A stretch of DNA of 64,000 nt, taken from the NCBI GenBank assembly GCA_964548535.1, contig CAZJRQ010000004.1, forward strand, positions 53,100 through 117,099, written 5' to 3'. Below, one piece after another: positions 27,660-35,537 of this stretch (its first letter is position 1; every line of letters begins with the position of its first letter). Origin of the DNA: CAZJRQ01 sp964548535. Lineage in GTDB: Bacteria > Bacillota > Clostridia > Oscillospirales > Ruminococcaceae. Both the position numbers and the translations under genes were made by a program. The notes under the pieces were generated by a model. The model had not been told where the DNA came from and searched no databases. It saw nothing but the letters and a program-made list of their open reading frames with translations.

Positions 27660-29129
27660 ATGGGTATTATTAGAATGGCAGCATCGGCTGTAGGTTCATC
27701 ATTTAGGGATCAGGTTGTTGATATATTCACTTGTGAGAATATGTCTATGGATACAATTTGCGTTCCTGCAACAAAAATCGTTCGTGGAAAAGCAGTCAAC
27801 AATGCTAGTGAGGCTGTAATCTCAAACGGTTCAACATTTAACGTTAATATTAATCAGGCGGCTTTGCTTATTGAGAATGGTAAGGTTCATGATTTTGTAA
27901 TCGCTACTACTAATGAGGAAGCTGGTAAATATACATATAATACAACAGCTGAACCTTCATTGCTTGGCGGCGGATTTAAAGATTTAATGCCTAGTATGAA
28001 GGAAATGGCAGCAAGATTTACTACTGGCGGTCAGTCGAGAAATATGATGAGATTGGTTTATATTAATCTTAAACCTATCGTAAACAACAAAATTGGGTTT
28101 GGAAAAATTCCTTTTAGAGATGGCGAAATGGGAATTACTCTAAATGCACAGGGCAACGGTATTTTCGAGTTTAAGGTTGTAGATCCTGTTTATTTCTATG
28201 AGAATGTTGTAATGAACATTACAACTCCTATGGTTCGTACTGATGGTGATGGTGCTGAGCTTGTTGCACAGCTAAAGGGCGATATGAAACCTAAGTTCCA
28301 AAAGGCACTTACAGTAATTGCTGCACAGAAAATTCCTTATGATCAGCTTGGTGCATATCCTGATGAGCTTGCTGACGCTATGAATGTTGAGCTTAAAGAA
28401 AAGTGGATTTCTAAGGGTGTTGAGCTTACTTCACTTTCTATTGAACTTAATGTTGACGATGAGTCTAAGAAGAGAATTGCTCAGTTCCAGGAGGCTGACG
28501 CTGCGGCTGCTAATCCAAATAGAATGTTTGCTATGGATAGAATGTCTATTAACAGAGCTCGTGAATCAGCAGCATCAAATGAGAGCGGTGCTATGTCTGG
28601 ATTTATGGGTATGGGCTTTGCTGGAAGTGGAATGAGCGCACCAATGCAAGATCCAATGCAGTATCAACAGCAGGCATATATGAATCAGCCACAGGGCGGT
28701 GCACCAGTACCAGCACCAGCTCCTGCTCCTGTTGCACCTGCACAACCTGCAAGTGCTGATAGTTGGACTTGTTCATGCGGTTCTGCAAATGTCGGACCAT
28801 TCTGTCCACAGTGCGGAAATAAAAAGCCAGAGCCAAAGCCTGTTTCCTCAGACAGCTGGACTTGTTCTTGCGGTTTTGAAAATACAGGTGCGTTCTGTCA
28901 GAACTGCGGTTCTAAGAAACCTGAGCCAGTTGAAGAACTTGGTTGGACTTGCTCATGCGGACAGGTTAATCAGGGTAACTTCTGTTCTGGTTGCGGATCT
29001 AAGAAACCAGCAGATGAGCCACTATACAAATGCGATAAGTGCGGTTGGGAACCTGAAGATGCTAAGAATCCGCCAAAATTCTGTCCAAACTGCGGTGATA
29101 CATTTAATGATGATGACATTATTAAATAG
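27660..29129 (+). CDS. SPFH-domain protein with four C-terminal zinc ribbons (YdjI-like)
   Basis: A 489-residue protein. Residues about 1-290 match the YdjI-like SPFH group (bacterial relatives of stomatin/flotillin that lack a membrane helix). Next comes a Met/Gly/Pro-rich linker (about 300-365) and then three near-identical ribbons of the form WTCSCG..FCxxCGxKKP (about 367-455), plus a fourth, CDKCG..FCPNCG (about 458-480). In B. subtilis, YdjI is in the pspA operon and forms membrane-stress assemblies with YdjG and YdjH; no pspA is present here. It ends the cluster at a strong terminator. Confidence 0.85.
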   Translation: MGIIRMAASAVGSSFRDQVVDIFTCENMSMDTICVPATKIVRGKAVNNASEAVISNGSTFNVNINQAALLIENGKVHDFVIATTNEEAGKYTYNTTAEPSLLGGGFKDLMPSMKEMAARFTTGGQSRNMMRLVYINLKPIVNNKIGFGKIPFRDGEMGITLNAQGNGIFEFKVVDPVYFYENVVMNITTPMVRTDGDGAELVAQLKGDMKPKFQKALTVIAAQKIPYDQLGAYPDELADAMNVELKEKWISKGVELTSLSIELNVDDESKKRIAQFQEADAAAANPNRMFAMDRMSINRARESAASNESGAMSGFMGMGFAGSGMSAPMQDPMQYQQQAYMNQPQGGAPVPAPAPAPVAPAQPASADSWTCSCGSANVGPFCPQCGNKKPEPKPVSSDSWTCSCGFENTGAFCQNCGSKKPEPVEELGWTCSCGQVNQGNFCSGCGSKKPADEPLYKCDKCGWEPEDAKNPPKFCPNCGDTFNDDDIIK

Positions 29130-29156
29130 TAAATTTAATTTTATTATACTAAATGC

Positions 29157-29190
29157 AAAAACAGACTTTCAAAAGAAGTCTGTTTTTTTG
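29157..29190 (+). terminator. Terminator of the SPFH cluster
   Basis: A perfect 12-bp stem (29157-29168 with 29176-29187), 7-nt loop and T run. Confidence 0.92.
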
Positions 29191-29221
29191 TTTTTAATTT
29201 AGCAATAGTTAGCTTTTTAAC

Positions 29222-29250
29222 TTGACATGAACACTAGGATGTTATATAAT
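29222..29250 (+). promoter_or_regulatory. Promoter for the cohesin-like protein gene
   Basis: Consensus TTGACA (29222-29227), 17-bp spacer, TATAAT (29245-29250). A leader of about 175 nt follows before the ATG; it holds the direct repeat TTGTCGAAA at 29367-29375 and 29389-29397. Confidence 0.82.
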
Positions 29251-29435
29251 AATATATAGTTATTTTATATATTTTGACAAGATTATTTTGTAGATTTTCA
29301 CCAATGCTTAACTTTTTGCTGTGTTTTGGTTTTTAAAACAACTAATGATACTTTTTATGTTTCGGGTTGTCGAAAGTTTGCTTTGCGTTTGTCGAAATAT
29401 GCCTGATAATATGTTTTTAAGGATGTGTTTTTTTA

Positions 29436-30743
29436 ATGAAATTCAAAGGGTTTTTTACTATTTTTTTAGCAAGTTTAACTCTTTTAACTTTTGCTTTTAG
29501 TGCTGGTGCAGAACCAACTCAGGATGATGATAATGTTATGACTGACCCTGTTGTTACTACTACCCCTATTGTAACGACCACTGCTCCTGAAGATACTCAG
29601 CCTACGGAAACTGAGCCGCCAGCGACTACTACTGAAGCTACAACTACTGAGGCAACAACGACCACCGAAGCGACTACTACAACCGAACCATATGTTGATT
29701 CACCGACTGTTCTGCCAACTAAGGTTTCACTTGAAGTTGGAGAAATAAAGGATTTGAAATTTAAAGTTGATCTGAAAATAGATACTGAGTCATTAATTTC
29801 TGGTGCAACTATTAATGTTGAATATGACGATTCTCTTTTTGAAATCACAAAGTCAAAGATTAATGAGGATGAAATCGGCGGTATTTCTGTCGACAGTAAC
29901 GAAAGTGGTAAGTATACTTTTACTTATATGAATACAAATGGAACTGATTTTAGCGGTACTTATGTAACATTAGATTTTAAAATCAAGGATAAAACAATGA
30001 CTTCATCTGTTATTTATTTGTCTGTTGAATCGCTTGAGGATCAAAATCTTCGTTCTGTTACTAATATTATTCAGAATGGAATAGTTACATATCGTTCTGC
30101 TGAAGCGGCTGATGCTGAGGTTGATGAAAAAGATTATAAAGAGATTAAAATTGAAAAATCTGACGAACCAATCTCTCTTGAAAGTATTGGAATTAAAGAT
30201 GTTAAGGAAGTTATAGTTTCTAATAATCAGGTAGCGTTGGTTGAAAAAGATATGCTTACAACACTTGCGGCAGGTCAAACTAATTTGATTGTTACTCATA
30301 ATGATGACAGCAAAAGCTACTATAGGCTTATAATAAATGAGCCTGTTGTGGACGTTGTTGACTCGACAGAATCATCAGAAGCAGAAGATGCTGGAGATAA
30401 AAAGTCGTTAACTACTACGCTTATTATTATTGTTGTTGTGATTGCTATTGTGGTTGTTGCAATTGAATTCTTTGTTATTGTAAAACCTTTTGATAAAAAT
30501 AAGAAGGGTAATTCTGACGATGATGATACGGATGATGATATCGATTTTGAAGATGACGACGATAATACAGATGATTATGATGATTTTGATGATGACGACG
30601 ATAATACAGATGATTATGACGATAGTGAAAAAGTTGACATTGATATTGACAATATTGACGAAGAATTTTTTGAAGAGCAGACATCAAATAACTTTGATGG
30701 CGAAGAACTTAAATTTGATGAAATTGATAATTTAGATGATTAA
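29436..30743 (+). CDS. Cohesin-like membrane protein with acidic cytosolic tail
   Basis: A 435-residue protein: signal peptide (about residues 1-25), Thr/Glu-rich linker (about 40-85, TTTTEATTTTE type), and a beta-sandwich (about 92-225) with cohesin-like features. These are VEVGEIKDL-type first strand, ISGATINVEYDDSLFEI, and a closing IIQNGIVTYRS. Then come a shorter Ig/BIg2-like stretch, one membrane helix (about 325-348) and a tail of about 85 residues, mostly Asp/Asn, with a 13-residue repeat. Cohesins bind dockerins in cellulosomes and amylosomes; no dockerin is seen here. The acidic tail on the cytosolic side is unusual for a scaffoldin. Confidence 0.72.
   Translation: MKFKGFFTIFLASLTLLTFAFSAGAEPTQDDDNVMTDPVVTTTPIVTTTAPEDTQPTETEPPATTTEATTTEATTTTEATTTTEPYVDSPTVLPTKVSLEVGEIKDLKFKVDLKIDTESLISGATINVEYDDSLFEITKSKINEDEIGGISVDSNESGKYTFTYMNTNGTDFSGTYVTLDFKIKDKTMTSSVIYLSVESLEDQNLRSVTNIIQNGIVTYRSAEAADAEVDEKDYKEIKIEKSDEPISLESIGIKDVKEVIVSNNQVALVEKDMLTTLAAGQTNLIVTHNDDSKSYYRLIINEPVVDVVDSTESSEAEDAGDKKSLTTTLIIIVVVIAIVVVAIEFFVIVKPFDKNKKGNSDDDDTDDDIDFEDDDDNTDDYDDFDDDDDNTDDYDDSEKVDIDIDNIDEEFFEEQTSNNFDGEELKFDEIDNLDD
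30552..30622 (+). repeat. 39-bp tandem repeat encoding the Asp-rich tail
   Basis: Two copies, 30552-30590 and from 30591, nearly identical over the first 31 bases. Each encodes a 13-residue Asp/Asn/Thr/Tyr unit, so copy number could vary between strains. Confidence 0.8.
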
Positions 30744-30752
30744 GCAGAAAAC

Positions 30753-30800
30753 AAAAGTCTTTAATAGCGAGGAATAAACCTGGCTATTAAAGACTTTTTT
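30753..30800. terminator. Strong bidirectional terminator
   Basis: A perfect 16-bp inverted repeat (30753-30768 with 30783-30798) with a 14-nt loop and T run; shared with the convergent small gene at 30809. Confidence 0.9.
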
Positions 30801-30808
30801 CTTTGGGA

Positions 30809-30982
30809 CTATTTCATCATATAGTTGATACCTTCGACCATATCGCCGATTGCGTGAAGAGCCTTGCCAGCATTTGATTTTAATTTACGCTTATCGCGTG
30901 AAGATGCATTTACAAAAGCATAGCCTATTGCACCAGCAGTCAAACCGATTGATACACCCTTAACAATTGAATTCATGTTCAT
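30809..30982 (-). CDS. Small membrane-associated protein, 57 residues
   Basis: A short reading frame on the minus strand with a clear AAAGGAG ribosome site 9 nt before the ATG and a strong terminator beyond its stop. The protein has one hydrophobic, Gly/Ala-rich segment (about residues 8-25, GVSIGLTAGAIGYAFVNAS) followed by a basic SRDKRKLKSNAGK stretch and a short helix ending in Lys. The layout resembles small YtxH-type proteins. Function unknown. Confidence 0.75.
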   Translation of the reverse strand: MNMNSIVKGVSIGLTAGAIGYAFVNASSRDKRKLKSNAGKALHAIGDMVEGINYMMK

Positions 30983-31408
30983 AAGAATATACTCCTTTCA
31001 ACTATAAAACGGCAGACTTTTTTCTGCTTAATATTATTTTTAACGTTTTGTAGTGTTTAATACAAGGATAGTTTTATTAGCATTACAAGTATTAATATTC
31101 CGAGATTGGTGGTAGTATATTCATTAGAATTTTTTATATAAAGTTGCATTTATTCTATGATAAATAAGTATATATGACATTTGTGAAAATTGTATAGAAT
31201 AGTCAATGTTTAGGGATAATTATCACTAATGTTAGTAAATTTTTTAGTGTTTTTTTGAAAATACAAATATTATTCATATAAAAATAACTTTTATATCTTT
31301 ACGAATCAGATAGTTTGTGGTATAATAAAGTTGTATAACAAATTAAGATGTGAGTATTATATATTTTCGCAAAATAATTTGTATTTCACTAAAAAGGAGC
31401 AATTTATT
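30983..31408 (+). promoter_or_regulatory. Upstream region of the leu operon with promoter
   Basis: Promoter TTTACG (31298-31303), 17-bp spacer, TATAAT (31321-31326), with TGTGG before the -10. I looked for a T-box (no AGGGTGG-type sequence) and for a Leu-rich leader frame and found neither. The rest of this AT-rich 425 bp holds no gene that I can support. Confidence 0.6.
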
Positions 31409-32671
31409 ATGGGTATGACTATGACGCAAAAGATTCTTGCGGCTCATGCAGGTCTTGACGAGGTTAAGGCAGGACAGCTAATTATGGCTAATCTTGATCT
31501 TGTTTTGGGAAACGATGTTACTTCACCTGTCGCAATTAACGAATTTAATAAGGCTGGATTTGATTCTGTCTTTGATAAGGAAAAGGTCACAATGGTAATG
31601 GACCATTTTACACCAAATAAAGATATCAAGGCTGCCGGTCAGTGTAAACAGTGCCGTGAATTTTGCGGTGAGTATGATATTACGCATTATTATGATGTTG
31701 GAGATATGGGTATTGAGCATGCACTTCTTCCTGAAAAAGGACTTGTCGCTCCTGGCGATTGCGTAATCGGTGCAGATTCACACACTTGTACATACGGCGC
31801 ACTAGGTGCGTTTTCTACTGGAATTGGCTCGACTGATATGTGTGCTGGAATGGCAAAGGGTAAAACTTGGTTTAAAGTTCCATCAGCACTTAAATTTAAT
31901 ATTACCGGAAAGCTTGCTAAATATTCATCTGCTAAGGATGTTATTTTGCATATTATTGGTATGATTGGCGTTGACGGTGCACTTTATAAGTCAATGGAAT
32001 TTTCAGGTGAGGGCTTGAAGAATTTGACTATGGAAGATAGACTTTGCATGGCAAATATGGCTATTGAGGCTGGTGCTAAAAATGGTATCTTTGCTGTTGA
32101 TGATGTAACTCTTGATTATATTAAGGATAAAGTTACTAAGGAATATAAGGTTTATGAGGCTGATACTGATGCTGAGTATGATGAGGTTTATAATATTAAT
32201 CTTGATGATATTAAGCCTACTGTTGCTTTCCCTCATCTTCCTGAAAATGCGAAAACTTTTGATGATATTGATGAAGTTGTAATTGATCAGGTTGTTATTG
32301 GTTCATGCACAAATGGCAGAATTGAGGATATGAGATGTGCGGCTGAAATTCTTAAGGGCAAGACAGTTGCTGAGAATGTTAGATGTATTGTTATTCCGGC
32401 TACACAGAAGATTTATCTTCAGGCTATGAATGAAGGCTTGCTTGAGATTTTTATCAATGCAGGCTGTGCAGTTTCAACTCCTACATGCGGTCCTTGTTTA
32501 GGCGGACATATGGGTATTCTTGCTAAGGGTGAGAGAGCAGTTGCAACTACAAACAGAAACTTTGTTGGAAGAATGGGACATCCTGAGTCTGAGGTTTATT
32601 TGGCTTCACCTTATGTTGCGGCTGCTTCAGCAATTACAGGAAAAATTTCACAGCCTTCTGAGGTTGTTTAA
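31409..32671 (+). CDS. leuC: 3-isopropylmalate dehydratase large subunit
   Basis: A 420-residue aconitase-family protein, the size of the short (archaeal-type) LeuC. Visible are GADSHTCTYGALGAFSTGIG, VVIGSCTNGRIEDM and the CGPCLGGHMG pair of cluster-binding Cys, with a third Cys in SCTNG. With LeuD it isomerises 2-isopropylmalate in leucine synthesis using a 4Fe-4S cluster. ATG 31409 follows AAAGGAG. LeuD is encoded 0.8 kb downstream, after two small genes. Confidence 0.95.
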   Translation: MGMTMTQKILAAHAGLDEVKAGQLIMANLDLVLGNDVTSPVAINEFNKAGFDSVFDKEKVTMVMDHFTPNKDIKAAGQCKQCREFCGEYDITHYYDVGDMGIEHALLPEKGLVAPGDCVIGADSHTCTYGALGAFSTGIGSTDMCAGMAKGKTWFKVPSALKFNITGKLAKYSSAKDVILHIIGMIGVDGALYKSMEFSGEGLKNLTMEDRLCMANMAIEAGAKNGIFAVDDVTLDYIKDKVTKEYKVYEADTDAEYDEVYNINLDDIKPTVAFPHLPENAKTFDDIDEVVIDQVVIGSCTNGRIEDMRCAAEILKGKTVAENVRCIVIPATQKIYLQAMNEGLLEIFINAGCAVSTPTCGPCLGGHMGILAKGERAVATTNRNFVGRMGHPESEVYLASPYVAAASAITGKISQPSEVV

Positions 32672-32701
32672 GATTTAGTTTACAAACAAGGAGATGTTTG
32701 C

Positions 32702-33001
32702 ATGGTAAAGCATGTTATTATTTGGACTTTTAAACCGGAATTTTCGCAAGAGCAGAAAGCTGAGTATGCTAATAAAATTAAAAAGGAGCTTGAGGCTCTT
32801 AAAGAATTAGTTGACGGCGCAGTCGAAATTAAAGTTGTGACTGATATTTTAGATTCATCATCTGGTGATATTATGCTTGATTCTTCCTTTGCTGACGAGC
32901 AGGCGTTGAATAATTATCAGACTCATCCTGAGCATTTAAAGGCTGCTGGTTTTGTAAAAAGTGTTGTTTCAGATAGAAGATGTATTGATTATAAAATTTA
33001 G
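32702..33001 (+). CDS. Dabb-family (stress-responsive A/B barrel) protein
   Basis: A 99-residue protein with the Dabb pattern: N-terminal VKHVIIWTFKPEFS, a central helix, and late HPEHLKAAGFVKSVVSDRRCIDY. Such alpha/beta barrels form small dimers; no catalytic residue is evident and no function is established for bacterial members. It has an AAGGAG site and lies 30 nt after leuC. Confidence 0.85.
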   Translation: MVKHVIIWTFKPEFSQEQKAEYANKIKKELEALKELVDGAVEIKVVTDILDSSSGDIMLDSSFADEQALNNYQTHPEHLKAAGFVKSVVSDRRCIDYKI

Positions 33002-33037
33002 AAGTATATAAATTATTAGAGTGGGGGGTTGTTATTT

Positions 33038-33421
33038 ATGGGAAATTATATTGCTGAATTATTTTGGGACATGATTTTAAGTATTGTTACTAAGAAATAC
33101 GGATCATCATTAAATGATGCGCAAAAGCAGGAAAAGGCTGATGAAATTATTGATCAATTAATTGCAGAAAATAAATTCACATATAATATGACCCAAGCTT
33201 TGTGTGAAAAAAAGGATTTTAATAATTTTTATTCAACTACAGTTAAGGGCAAGCCTGTATATGCATTAGAAAAGGTTGGAATGTTTAAAAAAGTTAAGAC
33301 TTGTTATTTTATTACAAGAATTAAAAATGATATTACGAGTGAATATCTTGAATTAATTTATGAAGAACTTAGAAAACAAGCAATGGGTGAGAATGTATTT
33401 GAGTCACCTGATTATAAATAA
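33038..33421 (+). CDS. Uncharacterised 127-residue protein between leuC and leuD
   Basis: A soluble, Lys/Glu-rich protein without recognised motifs; an N-terminal amphipathic helix (GNYIAELFWDMILSIV) is followed by mixed alpha/beta segments. A GGGGGG ribosome site lies 9 nt before ATG 33038. It lies inside the leuCD unit, so it is co-transcribed with leucine genes, but nothing in it links it to leucine. Confidence 0.7.
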   Translation: MGNYIAELFWDMILSIVTKKYGSSLNDAQKQEKADEIIDQLIAENKFTYNMTQALCEKKDFNNFYSTTVKGKPVYALEKVGMFKKVKTCYFITRIKNDITSEYLELIYEELRKQAMGENVFESPDYK

Positions 33422-33457
33422 TAATTATCAAAACGCTTGAAAGGCAGGTTTTTGAAA

Positions 33458-33937
33458 ATGATAGCACATGGTAAAGTACATAAATATGGGGATAATGTTG
33501 ATACTGACGTAATTATTCCAGCTAGATATTTAAATACAACTGACCACAAAGAGCTTGCAGCTCACTGCATGGAAGATATTGATGTAGACTTTGTGAAAAA
33601 TGTAAATGAGGGTGACATTATTGTCGCTGAATCGAATTTTGGCTGCGGTTCTTCAAGAGAGCATGCGCCAATCGCAATTAAGGCAAGCGGAATTTCTTGC
33701 GTAATTGCAAAAACATTCGCACGGATTTTTTATAGAAATTCAATAAATATCGGACTGCCTATTATTGAGTGTGCAGAAGCAGCAGAGAAAATAAATGCTG
33801 GCGATGAGGTTGAGATTGATTTTGAAACAGGATTGATTACTAATAAGACTATGAATGAAACTTATCAGGGTCAGGCTTTTCCAGAATTTTTGATTAACAT
33901 AATCGACAGCAACGGACTGCTAAATTCACTTAAATAA
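33458..33937 (+). CDS. leuD: 3-isopropylmalate dehydratase small subunit
   Basis: A 159-residue protein, the short form that pairs with 420-residue LeuC. Signature parts: GDNVDTDVIIPARYLN, ESNFGCGSSREHAPIAIK, and FARIFYRNSINIGLP. It supplies the substrate-recognition swivelling domain. ATG 33458 is set by an AGG site; the upstream in-frame ATG overlaps that site. It ends at a terminator before ilvE. Confidence 0.94.
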   Translation: MIAHGKVHKYGDNVDTDVIIPARYLNTTDHKELAAHCMEDIDVDFVKNVNEGDIIVAESNFGCGSSREHAPIAIKASGISCVIAKTFARIFYRNSINIGLPIIECAEAAEKINAGDEVEIDFETGLITNKTMNETYQGQAFPEFLINIIDSNGLLNSLK

Positions 33938-33945
33938 ATTTTTAT

Positions 33946-33980
33946 GGACAGCGGATTTTAAATCACGCTGTCTTTGATTT
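33946..33980 (+). terminator. Probable terminator after leuD
   Basis: GACAGCG (33947-33953) pairs with CGCTGTC (33966-33972), with an inner GATTT/AAATC pairing, followed by a T-rich stretch. Confidence 0.65.
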
Positions 33981-34024
33981 TAGTTTTGATTTATGTTTTG
34001 TTTTAAAAAAATTATTGATTACTA

Positions 34025-34053
34025 TTGAAAAATGTAGAAATTTGTATTATAAT
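34025..34053 (+). promoter_or_regulatory. Promoter for ilvE
   Basis: TTGAAA (34025-34030), 17-bp spacer, TATAAT (34048-34053). Confidence 0.8.
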
Positions 34054-34090
34054 AATTATTAGATAAATAAATATGAAAGAGGGATTTTGA

Positions 34091-35161
34091 ATGTTAGATA
34101 TCAAAATCGAGCTTACCGATAAACTTAAGGAAAAGCCAGCTGATGAAAGCAAGCTGGGATTTGGTCATATTTTTTCTGACCATATGTTTATTATGAACTA
34201 TAAAACTGGTAAGGGTTGGCATGATGCTAGAATCGTGCCTTATGGAGATTTGTCACTTTCACCTGCTGCAATGTGCTTGCATTATGGTCAGGAGATTTTC
34301 GAGGGACTAAAAGCTTACCGTACTGAAAATGGGGAGATTCAGCTTTTTAGACCTGACGAGAATTTCAAGCGTTTGAATGTATCTGCTGAAAGAATGATTA
34401 TTCCTCAGCTTGACGAGCAGGAGGCTATGGACGGACTGATGAAGCTGCTTGAAATTGAGAAGGATTGGGTTCCTTATTCAAATGGTGCTTCACTTTATAT
34501 TAGACCGTTTATTATTTCAATTGATCCATATGTTGGAGTTAGACCTGCTGATGAATATATGTTTATAATTATTTTGTCACCATCTGGTGCTTATTATTCT
34601 ACGGGACTTAATCCTGTTAAAATTTATGTTGAGAGTAAGTATGTTAGAGCTGTTCGTGGCGGAACTGGTTTTGCTAAGACTGCTGCTAATTATGCTATTT
34701 CACTTATTGGTCAGCACGAGGCTCATGAGCAGGACTATGAGCAGGTACTTTGGCTAGACGGTGTGGAGCAGAAATATGTTGAAGAAGTAGGTTCAATGAA
34801 CATTTTCTTTGTTATCGACGGTGAAATTATTACTCCTGAGCTAACTGGTTCAGTTTTGCCAGGTATTACAAGAAAATCAGCAATTGAAGTTTGTAAGAAA
34901 AAGGGATACACTGTAACTGAGAGGAAAATTTCAATTGAAGAGGTTGCGAAGGCTTATGATGAGGGCAGACTTGAAGAGGTTTTTGGTACTGGAACTGCCG
35001 CTGTTATTTCTCCAGTTGGTCATCTAAAGTGGAATGATAAGATTATGACTATTAATGATAATAAGATTGGTGAGATTTCACAAATGCTTTATGATACAAT
35101 CACTGGTATTCAGTGGGGTAAGATTGAAGATGAATTCGGCTGGATTTATCCGGTTAAATAG
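34091..35161 (+). CDS. ilvE: Branched-chain amino acid aminotransferase
   Basis: A 356-residue class IV PLP aminotransferase of the long BCAT type. Landmarks: GQEIFEGLKAYRT, VRGGTGFAKTAANYA (the Lys after FA is the likely Schiff-base residue), YVEEVGSMNIFFV and GTGTAAVISPVG. It interconverts Leu, Ile and Val with their keto acids. It follows leuCD but has its own promoter and a very strong terminator. Confidence 0.94.
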   Translation: MLDIKIELTDKLKEKPADESKLGFGHIFSDHMFIMNYKTGKGWHDARIVPYGDLSLSPAAMCLHYGQEIFEGLKAYRTENGEIQLFRPDENFKRLNVSAERMIIPQLDEQEAMDGLMKLLEIEKDWVPYSNGASLYIRPFIISIDPYVGVRPADEYMFIIILSPSGAYYSTGLNPVKIYVESKYVRAVRGGTGFAKTAANYAISLIGQHEAHEQDYEQVLWLDGVEQKYVEEVGSMNIFFVIDGEIITPELTGSVLPGITRKSAIEVCKKKGYTVTERKISIEEVAKAYDEGRLEEVFGTGTAAVISPVGHLKWNDKIMTINDNKIGEISQMLYDTITGIQWGKIEDEFGWIYPVK

Positions 35162-35172
35162 ATTATGTAAAT

Positions 35173-35216
35173 AATAAAACTGATATCACAAAAAAGTGAT
35201 ATCAGTTTTATTTTAT
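35173..35216 (+). terminator. Terminator of ilvE
   Basis: A perfect 17-bp inverted repeat (35173-35189 with 35196-35212), 6-A loop. Confidence 0.92.
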
Positions 35217-35261
35217 AAAGAAAAGCATATTTGAAAAATAAATATGCGTTAAATATATTAT

Positions 35262-35471
35262 TTAACGGCTGTGATTTGTATGCGCAGTATGTTCTCTTTT
35301 TCTGCAAAAGCAAAATAAATATACAAGCCATGCAGTAGTGATAGCAACTGAGCTGATAGTTCCAGCAAAAATGCTGTGAAATATAAAAGCACAAGCTAGT
35401 ACGATACCTGCATTAACAAAAAATGTTAAGCCGAAAGAAATAGAAGCTTTTTTAAATTTGAATTTCAACAT
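35262..35471 (-). CDS. Small two-helix membrane protein
   Basis: A 69-residue protein with two hydrophobic segments (about residues 12-32 and 36-54), a short basic N-terminus and a His/Arg-rich end, probably with both ends in the cytosol. An AAAGG site precedes the ATG. No family recognised. It is on the same strand as, and downstream of, the lipid kinase gene. Confidence 0.6.
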   Translation of the reverse strand: MLKFKFKKASISFGLTFFVNAGIVLACAFIFHSIFAGTISSVAITTAWLVYLFCFCRKREHTAHTNHSR

Positions 35472-35537
35472 AAATCAAGACCTTTCATATAAGAGTAGAA
35501 TAAATGTCAGTTTAACTATTTTTGTATTATAATATAT

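Noticed and set aside
30983..31408. T-box or leucine leader before leuC
   Set aside because: No T-box core sequence, no Leu-codon run and no terminator between the promoter and leuC.
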